Of a stretch of DNA of 64,000 nucleotides, positions 34,030 to 39,406 are shown one piece after another; the first letter of the stretch is position 1; every line of letters begins with the position of its first letter. The notes under the pieces are model-generated. The model had not been told where the DNA came from and searched no databases. It was given only the letters and a program-made list of their open reading frames with translations. The position numbers and the translations under genes are program-made. Origin of the DNA: Rheinheimera sediminis (GTDB lineage: Bacteria; Pseudomonadota; Gammaproteobacteria; Enterobacterales; Alteromonadaceae). The stretch is from contig NZ_RZUF01000021.1 of the NCBI RefSeq assembly GCF_004005375.1, positions 1-64,000 of the forward strand, read 5' to 3'.

Positions 34030-34563
34030 ATGGATTTCAAGACAGCAGGTATGATTGAGCAACCAAAGAAATTTATTTCTGATACTTTGCGACCTGATTA
34101 TCCGCCAATGATGCCTTTGCTTAAACGTGATTGGTCAGGGCTTGCATTCGATCGTAATTTTTATACTGATCTGGCTCCTGACTTTTTATGGGATGCGTTA
34201 TTGGCGTTTGAAAATGATCTAGAAGTCGTTGTCATTTCATTCGTAGATCTTGAGTTAGATAAAAAACCTGCATTTGTTCAACCTGATCGTGAATCACTCT
34301 TGTCATATTTGGGCAGTGATTTCCGGTTTACGGCAGACCACTATGTTTTTTCTCAAAAACAGAACTGGGTTTGTAGGTTGGATCAAGATGTCACTCTTAT
34401 CTCAGGTCAAACTAAGCTGATTCAACGATTAGTTGATTGTTGTGGTGGATTAGAATCGGTAATGAAAATAATGTCATGCGACTTTGATTCAGGACAAAAT
34501 GATGAGTGTGGTTTGGAAAAATATTTAATAAGTTTAACGGCAGGGCTTATAAATCGTGCCTAA
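34030..34563 (+). CDS. Cassette 1 protein of unknown function
   Basis: 177 residues, soluble, acidic, no signal peptide or helix of membrane type. Short Pro-rich start (RPDYPPMMPLLKRDWSGLAF), then mixed alpha/beta pattern; two Cys-rich spots (VDCCGG and KIMSCDFDS). I recognise no family. The ATG lies 12 bp inside the cassette without a clear ribosome site, and the TAA stop is inside the attC R'' box, a compact arrangement typical of cassettes. Confidence 0.7.
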   Translation: MDFKTAGMIEQPKKFISDTLRPDYPPMMPLLKRDWSGLAFDRNFYTDLAPDFLWDALLAFENDLEVVVISFVDLELDKKPAFVQPDRESLLSYLGSDFRFTADHYVFSQKQNWVCRLDQDVTLISGQTKLIQRLVDCCGGLESVMKIMSCDFDSGQNDECGLEKYLISLTAGLINRA

Positions 34564-34647
34564 CAATACGCAGCAATCGCTCCCGTTGGTCGCTGGGACG
34601 CCAAACCCGCTAACGCGTTTTTGTCGCCCGTGTGCTTTGTGTTAAAT
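34558..34647 (+). other. attC site of cassette 1
   Basis: R'' box GCCTAAC at 34558-34564 and R' core GTTAAAT at 34641-34647 bound about 90 bp of imperfect inverted repeat (CGCAGCAATCGC, GCTGGGACGCC, CCGCTAACGCG). The stop codon of the cassette 1 gene lies in R''. Confidence 0.8.
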
Positions 34648-34660
34648 TCCTAGGGAAGCT

Positions 34661-34828
34661 ATGTGCAATTGCAAAGAACAACCCGCTTTGATTGATATCA
34701 GCAACAATCACTCTGATTTCAAATCAAAGCTTGGCCAACTAGATGTTGGCAAGATGTTTTGGGGGTTGTACACATCATTATTAGTTGTGAATGAATTGGT
34801 GATGTTTTTCTATTTTTTGATTTTATGA
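34661..34828 (+). CDS. Cassette 2 small protein, 55 residues, C-terminal membrane helix
   Basis: ATG at 34661, TGA at 34826-34828. The product starts MCNCKEQPALIDISNN, has a charged middle (FKSKLGQLDVGKMF), and ends with a hydrophobic helix of about 18 residues rich in Leu, Val and Phe. GGGAAGCT lies just before the ATG. It is the only forward ORF of note in this 338-bp cassette; a longer minus-strand frame opposite runs through the attC site and is less credible. Function unknown; small membrane peptides of this kind occur among integron cassettes and toxin-like genes, but nothing proves toxicity. Confidence 0.55.
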   Translation: MCNCKEQPALIDISNNHSDFKSKLGQLDVGKMFWGLYTSLLVVNELVMFFYFLIL

Positions 34829-34879
34829 ACATTTTTGGTTGGTTCTGATTTGACGGGGCACAGGGCGAGACTTGACCCT

Positions 34880-34985
34880 CTAGGTGTGCGCTCGACACTT
34901 TGTAAGTTGCCTTTTGTGGTTTTGCTTCGCAAAAGGTTCCCACAAAAATTCAACTTACAAACTGCGCTTGAACCGAACGTTATGT
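34880..34985 (+). other. attC site of cassette 2
   Basis: A strong cruciform: TTTGTAAGTTG pairs with CAACTTACAAA, and TTTTGC-TTC-GCAAAA forms the tip, with CCCACAAAA opposite TTTTGTGG. The right core is GTTATGT (34979-34985); the left R'' box is degenerate. Confidence 0.7.
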
Positions 34986-34988
34986 GCC

Positions 34989-35345
34989 ATGGAGGTAGCT
35001 ATTAAACCGAACGCAGATAGTTGGCACTTGATCATTAAAAGTGCCGCGTTTCCGATATTTTTAGTTTTGTTAGCTGCATTAGCGGGCGTTCATATCGTCG
35101 AATTTGATACTTCTAAGTTTGAGCCATGGTTTGCTTGCCTTAGCTATACAGCGTTATTGCTTGCAACTTTAAGTGAAGTAAAAGAAAAACCGCAAAAGAA
35201 AAACTGGTTCATCAACCAAAACACTAAGACAGAAAAGCACACTTTTTCCATTTGGTCTTTGCGTTGGTTAAAATTGTGGGTGTTTATTTCATTAGTTGTT
35301 TTTGTTTTCTTCGTTCTTGGGGCGCTCGGCACTAATGGCAAATAA
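34989..35345 (+). CDS. Cassette 3 membrane protein of unknown function
   Basis: 118 residues with three hydrophobic helices: about 18-38, 48-62 and 96-114. Between helices 2 and 3 lies a very basic stretch (EVKEKPQKKNWFINQNTKTE). The ATG at 34989, 10 bp after the core site with GGAGG nearby downstream, is used; the frame is open 35 codons further back but that would cross the attC site. The TAA stop is shared with the next attC R'' box. No family recognised. Confidence 0.68.
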   Translation: MEVAIKPNADSWHLIIKSAAFPIFLVLLAALAGVHIVEFDTSKFEPWFACLSYTALLLATLSEVKEKPQKKNWFINQNTKTEKHTFSIWSLRWLKLWVFISLVVFVFFVLGALGTNGK

Positions 35346-35443
35346 CAAGCAAATTATATCGCGCGCCAGAGCGTGGACCCAAACATATGGGGCGCTTCGC
35401 TATTATGCCTCATGCGTTTACGCCTGATATTTGGGTGTTATTA
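35340..35443 (+). other. attC site of cassette 3
   Basis: R'' AAATAAC at 35340-35346 overlaps the cassette 3 stop codon; R' core GTTATTA at 35437-35443. The region between has paired segments such as GCGCGCCAGAGCG/CGCTTCGC. Confidence 0.7.
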
Positions 35444-35458
35444 TTTTGGGGATAATCA

Positions 35459-35824
35459 TTGAACTTAGGTAAATGGGATAGCGCACTATTCAAAAGCTTA
35501 TTTATTTCAAGCTTAATAATCCCTGTGATTTACCTTTTTGGCGCTAATGAAATCCAAGCATCATATCTCTTTGGTTTTTTAGTCACGTTTTTACTGTATT
35601 TTGGTGTATTTCTTTTAATTTCGCTTCTTGGGTGGTTGTTAATCGGTTTTCCTACGCATTGGTTCATTTGTAGATTTACCAGCAAGGCTTATTTTTATTA
35701 CGCATTAATACCTGGTTTGTTCCTTGGTATTAGTTACTTTTCTAAAGGACCTTGGTTTCTTGGTGGTATTGCTTTAGCTCAGGCTTTACTATTTCGTTAT
35801 TTTGTATTTAAAATGAAAACGTAA
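35459..35824 (+). CDS. Cassette 4 membrane protein of unknown function
   Basis: 121 residues starting at TTG (GGGGA six bases upstream; no ATG fits). Four hydrophobic helices: about 12-27, 33-60, 62-85 and 97-115, so nearly the whole protein is in the membrane. Aromatic-rich (many Phe and Tyr). No family recognised. The TAA stop lies in the attC R'' box. Confidence 0.65.
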   Translation: MNLGKWDSALFKSLFISSLIIPVIYLFGANEIQASYLFGFLVTFLLYFGVFLLISLLGWLLIGFPTHWFICRFTSKAYFYYALIPGLFLGISYFSKGPWFLGGIALAQALLFRYFVFKMKT

Positions 35825-35912
35825 CAAGTTGCTTACTTTCGTTCCGGCCACAAAAAGCGGGCCTCGACCGGCGCTACCTGCGCTACGCAGCAGCCAATTA
35901 GTTGCGTTATAA
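35819..35912 (+). other. attC site of cassette 4
   Basis: R'' ACGTAAC at 35819-35825, R' core GTTATAA at 35906-35912. AAGTTGC near the left end and TTAGTTGCGTTAT at the right end resemble the Vibrio-type attC ends. Confidence 0.8.
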
Positions 35913-35932
35913 AACAACAGGGAATATGTATC

Positions 35933-36253
35933 GTGGAAGTTATTGCCAAAAAAATATCAAAAAAATCACTTTTCAAACTTCTTTTTATTGGTTTTACAGT
36001 GGGACTAACTATCTTTTCTCTTTTATGTGGTATTGCAGCAACATTTGGAGCTGAGACGATTCAATGGAATGGAGTTTATCGGACTGGTATTGAAGGTCTT
36101 CTGTACAGCATTTTTATGGGGCCAGTGCTTGGGATTGTATTCTCCTGTGTAATATGGGTGGTTCTCGTTCCTGGTTTATGGATTTATTCTTTCTTCCAAC
36201 CGCTTAAAGTGTCTTTTAAAAACAGTCTCAATGAGCAACCAAAAGTTGTATAA
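35933..36253 (+). CDS. Cassette 5 membrane protein of unknown function
   Basis: 106 residues from a GTG at 35933 (CAGGGAATATG upstream). A basic N-terminus (KKISKKSLFK) is followed by two long hydrophobic helices (about 15-37 and 53-90, the latter possibly two). No family recognised; a two- to three-pass inner-membrane protein by the positive-inside rule. The TAA stop is in the attC R'' box. Confidence 0.63.
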   Translation: MEVIAKKISKKSLFKLLFIGFTVGLTIFSLLCGIAATFGAETIQWNGVYRTGIEGLLYSIFMGPVLGIVFSCVIWVVLVPGLWIYSFFQPLKVSFKNSLNEQPKVV

Positions 36254-36331
36254 CAAGTTGCTGTTGGTCGCCCCTGCGGATCTGGGACGCTCAACGCGGT
36301 GCATTGTCCGCCCCAAAGCAAATAGTTAGAG
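36248..36331 (+). other. attC site of cassette 5
   Basis: R'' GTATAAC at 36248-36254, followed by AAGTTGCTGTTGG; R' core GTTAGAG at 36325-36331. Confidence 0.75.
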
Positions 36332-36335
36332 TGAT

Positions 36336-36420
36336 GTATAACAAGTTGCTGTTGGCGCCGCAGGGACTGTCTATACGTGGCTTCGCTCTGTTTCGGTCGC
36401 TCCAAGGCAAAGCGTTATGT
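36336..36420 (+). other. attC site forming a gene-less cassette
   Basis: A second complete site begins only 5 bp after the previous core: R'' GTATAAC at 36336-36342, again followed by AAGTTGCTGTTGG, ending in R' core GTTATGT at 36414-36420. The cassette between cores at 36325 and 36414 is 89 bp long and has no ORF. Confidence 0.75.
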
Positions 36421-36422
36421 GA

Positions 36423-36902
36423 ATGCATGAGTATTTAACGAAGATGCAATTAATCAAGCCCTACACCAGCCATATCGAAAATTTAATGAAATGGTTTTCT
36501 TGTGAACAAGAACTAAAAGATTGGACTGGGCCTAACTTTAGGTATCCTTACGATTTAGCTTCATTTAGTGCTGATCTTAATTTGGATTCATTGAACGCAT
36601 TCTCGCTAGTCGATGATAAATCTAATCTGTTAGCATTTGGTCAATATTATTTGCGGTTAAATAGGTGTCATTTAGCCCGGCTGATAGTAAATCCCAATTT
36701 TCGAGGAAAAGGGATCGCCAAAGAGTTAATGATGAGGCTTAGTGAATTGGGTACTGCCGAACTAAAAGTTAATACTTGTTCATTGTTTGTTCTCAAGCAC
36801 AACAAATCTGCCATTAAAGCTTACGAAAAATTTGGATTTTCAGAGAGTGATTATCCTGATAAGTTACCAATAGATAATTGTAAGTATATGATTAAAGGTT
36901 AA
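36423..36902 (+). CDS. Cassette 7 GNAT-family N-acetyltransferase
   Basis: 159 residues from the ATG at 36423; an ATG at 36444 fits the GNAT N-terminus (MQLIKPYTSHIENLMKWF) better and may be the true start. The acetyl-CoA loop NPNFRGKGIAKELMMRL (Q/RxxGxG/A) and the C-terminal LKHNKSAIKAYEKFGF block are intact. It acetylates an amine on a small molecule or protein, substrate unknown. Acetyltransferases are among the commonest integron cassette cargo. It lies 2 bp behind the gene-less attC core. Confidence 0.82.
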   Translation: MHEYLTKMQLIKPYTSHIENLMKWFSCEQELKDWTGPNFRYPYDLASFSADLNLDSLNAFSLVDDKSNLLAFGQYYLRLNRCHLARLIVNPNFRGKGIAKELMMRLSELGTAELKVNTCSLFVLKHNKSAIKAYEKFGFSESDYPDKLPIDNCKYMIKG

Positions 36903-36994
36903 ATTCACATAAAAAGGCCAGTCAGCAACGGCCACTGTGTGGCCTGGGCTTCAAACCCGTTGCGCGTATTTTTCTACTGCTTTGGGCGTTGCAA
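36897..36994 (+). other. Degenerate attC-like site after the acetyltransferase cassette
   Basis: GGTTAAA at the stop codon and GGGCGTTGCAAC at 36984 resemble R'' and R' but both deviate at key bases. Between them AGCAACGG pairs with CCGTTGCG and GGCCACTGTGTGGCC is a hairpin. It may be the decayed last attC of the array. A GTTATAT at 37086 is a less likely end. Confidence 0.4.
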
Positions 36995-37104
36995 CACCGG
37001 GCCTTTGTACTTTGCCTCAGATCCTTAATGCTCCCGTAGGTGCATCGTCAATGCAGATGTGATGCATTTGACCGTCTTTTTATATGTTATATGGAATTGT
37101 TTTG

Positions 37105-37530
37105 ATGAATACCCTTTTAACTCTGTTGTGGAATATTGGTGCAGCAATCTTTTGGTGTGGCTTAGTGTTGTTTTTGGCAATTTGGGGTCTTGGTTCACTG
37201 CTCATCAGTGGTTGTTCATTTGATGAGTATGCGGAATTATATTCTCCGGATAAAAAGATGCGAGCTGTTGTTGTGAATGCGGACTGTGGAGCCACAACAA
37301 ACTGGCAAACTCAAATTTTTGTCGAAAAATCAGATGGAACTAAAAGCACAGATAATGTGATTCGGCTTGATGGTCATCCAAAAGATTTGGATTATTCCAT
37401 GCAGTGGCTGAAAAATGATCAGCTGCTTATCTCTGATTTTGATTTTGACAAAATGCTTGAAGTGAAAAGACAAAGTTGGGGGCCTGACTTTGTCGAGATA
37501 AGTTTCAAAGTAAAAGGCAGTGAAGGCTAA
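37105..37530 (+). CDS. DUF5412-like membrane-anchored protein at the array boundary
   Basis: About 141 residues: one long hydrophobic helix (residues 6-38), then an extracytoplasmic beta-rich domain with YSPDKKMRAVVVNADCGATTNWQ. The SPDxK...CGATT pattern is seen in a group of short proteins of unknown role, some called DUF5412. ATG at 37105 is used, with an ATG at 37084 possible. It follows the degenerate attC and may be a former last cassette; no attC was found behind it. Confidence 0.6.
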   Translation: MNTLLTLLWNIGAAIFWCGLVLFLAIWGLGSLLISGCSFDEYAELYSPDKKMRAVVVNADCGATTNWQTQIFVEKSDGTKSTDNVIRLDGHPKDLDYSMQWLKNDQLLISDFDFDKMLEVKRQSWGPDFVEISFKVKGSEG

Positions 37531-37685
37531 GCGTGCTGCACAGGGATGGTGAGTGAAACCTGAGCTCAGGATAAAGAGCGCGGCAGACGAAAGTAGTGTT
37601 GGTTTGTGGCATTGCAGTGCCGCAGTGCAGTTTGGTCTGGGCTTTTTGTTGCCCACTTTGACGGTTTCTAAAAGGATTTTTACTT

Positions 37686-37997
37686 ATGAGAATATTTCTG
37701 GTTCATGTTCTTTTGTTCAGTGCTGGTGCTTTTGCAATAGATTCAGAGCACTGTGATAGCGGTTATCCTATTGCGGCGGCGAGGCAAGGTATAGAAGGTT
37801 TTGTTCAATTAGGATTTGATATCAGTACCGAAGGCAAGCCGGTCAATATTAAGGTGATAAAGTCAGAACCTGCAGGGGTTTTTGATGAACCAGCTAAGTG
37901 TGCCTTGTCAAAATGGCAGTACTCGCCAAAGATCGAAAATGGCGTCGCAGTAACAGAAATTGGAGTGAAAGTACAATTGGATTGGGATTTGAACTAG
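37686..37997 (+). CDS. TonB C-terminal-domain-like periplasmic protein
   Basis: 103 residues. A signal peptide (RIFLVHVLLFSAGAFA) is followed by a compact TonB/TolA C-terminal domain: YPIAAARQGIEGFVQLGFDI, VNIKVIKSEPAGVFDEPA, LSKWQYSPKIENG. There is no membrane anchor or Pro-rich spacer, so it cannot transduce energy as true TonB does; free-standing domains of this kind occur in Shewanella-like genomes and may bind receptor TonB boxes or act in envelope assembly. AAGGA seven to eight bases before the ATG. Confidence 0.75.
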   Translation: MRIFLVHVLLFSAGAFAIDSEHCDSGYPIAAARQGIEGFVQLGFDISTEGKPVNIKVIKSEPAGVFDEPAKCALSKWQYSPKIENGVAVTEIGVKVQLDWDLN

Positions 37998-38254
37998 GCA
38001 GTGTTGAGGTTGTAAGAGTGCTGTTGTGGCAGTCTGGCCGGTTTTTATTCAAAGCCATCCGAGAGCAGTCACGTTATTCCTGACAAACAAGTGCTGATGC
38101 TGCAGAAAAGCAGGCTTGGCTTGATAAGGGCACATATGCTCGGCGTTTTTTCACTGCAATTACTGCCATGGCCCGGTGTAAAAAGACCGCCTGGACAGTT
38201 TATGGCGTATAAAATTTAGGTTATTGCTGACTTAGTTCAGCCGAAGGATAGGTA

Positions 38255-39178
38255 ATGAGAAAATGGATGATCTCAGGTGTCTTTGTCGTCCTTTTCATTG
38301 TGCTGGCGCGGCAACCAAACATCGAGTTGACTGAACAGGGAAGAGTGATCTCATACAAGGGGTTAGTTCAACCTACCAGCTATGTTGAGGTGGAGAGCCA
38401 TAGCTGCACCGCGGACAAACTGGTCCGTGTGGAGCATCCTTATATTGAAAATACACTACCTGCAATAGCCCGGGCATTTGAGCTGGGGGCTGATACCATC
38501 CATCTGAATGTGCAAGTGACTGCGGATAATAAACTGGCCATTTTCCATGACTGGACTTTGGATTGTCGCACCGATGGTCAAGGGGTTACCTCCGAACAAC
38601 GCATGGACTATCTGAAAACACTGGACCTTGGCTATGGTTATCGTATTGTCGGTTCCGAGCTGTATCCGTTTCGGGGTAAAGGTGTTGGATTGATGGTCTC
38701 ATTGTCCGAAGTGATGCGGCACTTTCCGGAAAAAGACTTTCTAATCAATATGAAAACTAAACAGCCAAGAGCTATTAAAGTCTTAGTTGGCTATCTGGCT
38801 GGATTAACTAGCGCTGAGCTGGGCAGGCTTAGTTTTATCGGTGATCAGCAGATCAATGATGCGATATCTGCACAATTTTCTGTACCCAAAGTTTATTCGC
38901 AGCAGATAGCGAAGCAATGTTTACTGGACTATCTGCTTTTTGGCTGGACCAGGCTTTATCCTGACTCTTGCCGCCATAAAACTATTATTCTTCCCGAAAA
39001 ATATGGGAAATATTTGTGGGGTTGGCCTGAACAGTTTGCTGCCAGGGCTCAGGCTAATCAAAGCCAGGTCTATCTTTACCAGACCTCAGAACCTTACAAA
39101 ACAAGCTCTGATTTACGTAACAAAGGGATTGGACTTTTTACGGGGGATTTAGCCAGCGTAATGAGGGCTAAGAACTAA
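38255..39178 (+). CDS. GDPD-like phosphodiesterase with altered active site
   Basis: 307 residues with an N-terminal membrane anchor (residues 6-18). The glycerophosphodiester phosphodiesterase pattern is seen in IENTLPAIARAFELGADTIH, VTADNKLAIFHDWTLDCRT and, later, VSLSEVMRHFPEKDFLINMK. In active GDPDs the first block is preceded by HRG, and the metal residues are in an ExD motif; here these are replaced (SHSCTADK...EHPY, and IHLNV in place of IELDV). The HD of FHDW remains. It is either inactive or uses a different metal arrangement. Preceded by AAGGATAGGTA. Confidence 0.72.
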   Translation: MRKWMISGVFVVLFIVLARQPNIELTEQGRVISYKGLVQPTSYVEVESHSCTADKLVRVEHPYIENTLPAIARAFELGADTIHLNVQVTADNKLAIFHDWTLDCRTDGQGVTSEQRMDYLKTLDLGYGYRIVGSELYPFRGKGVGLMVSLSEVMRHFPEKDFLINMKTKQPRAIKVLVGYLAGLTSAELGRLSFIGDQQINDAISAQFSVPKVYSQQIAKQCLLDYLLFGWTRLYPDSCRHKTIILPEKYGKYLWGWPEQFAARAQANQSQVYLYQTSEPYKTSSDLRNKGIGLFTGDLASVMRAKN

Positions 39179-39187
39179 TTACCCTGA

Positions 39188-39273
39188 TCTCGGGATAAGC
39201 CGCGCCACTGAATCGACATCTTTGTGCGTCTCGCTGCGTTGCTCTATTCAGCCAATTAGATAGAGCGCCTTGA
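39188..39273 (+). repeat. Dispersed palindromic repeat, copy b
   Basis: CTCGGGATAAGCC, then CACTGAATCGACATCTTT, GCTGCGTTGCTCTAT and TAGATAGAGCGCCTTG follow the order of copy a, with a hairpin CTCTATTCAGC/TAGATAGAG in place of the longer one. It lies between the convergent GDPD-like and GH95 genes. Confidence 0.6.
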
Positions 39274-39406
39274 GTCTCAAAAAATTTGTATACTCAGTCA
39301 GCCAAGGCTGCATATAGTCAGAATTAAAAAGTTAAATCGACGAAGGTCGACGCTCATTAGTCCGTGCTCAGGTTTATCAGATAAGACGAAGCGCCACATT
39401 CAGCAG

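Larger units (their letters stand above)
34018..36994 (+). mobile_element. Integron gene-cassette array (seven recognisable cassettes)
   Basis: The first core site GTTAGGC at 34018 marks the attI/cassette junction, about 220 bp from the intI start. Cassette junctions (G of GTTRRRY-like core) fall at 34018, 34641, 34979, 35437, 35906, 36325, 36414 and, degenerate, 36988. Genes lie on the plus strand, directed away from intI, each followed by a palindromic attC site of about 85-105 bp. The DNA is clearly more AT-rich than the flanking chromosome. No resistance gene is present; the array is of the chromosomal type. Confidence 0.88.

Noticed and set aside
34719-34943. 74-codon minus-strand frame in cassette 2
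   Set aside because: It reads through the attC cruciform, and cassette genes here all run on the plus strand; the 55-codon forward ORF is preferred.
37531-38254. Further integron cassettes beyond the array end
   Set aside because: No GTTRRRY/RYYYAAC pair with internal inverted repeats was found around the TonB-like and GDPD-like genes.
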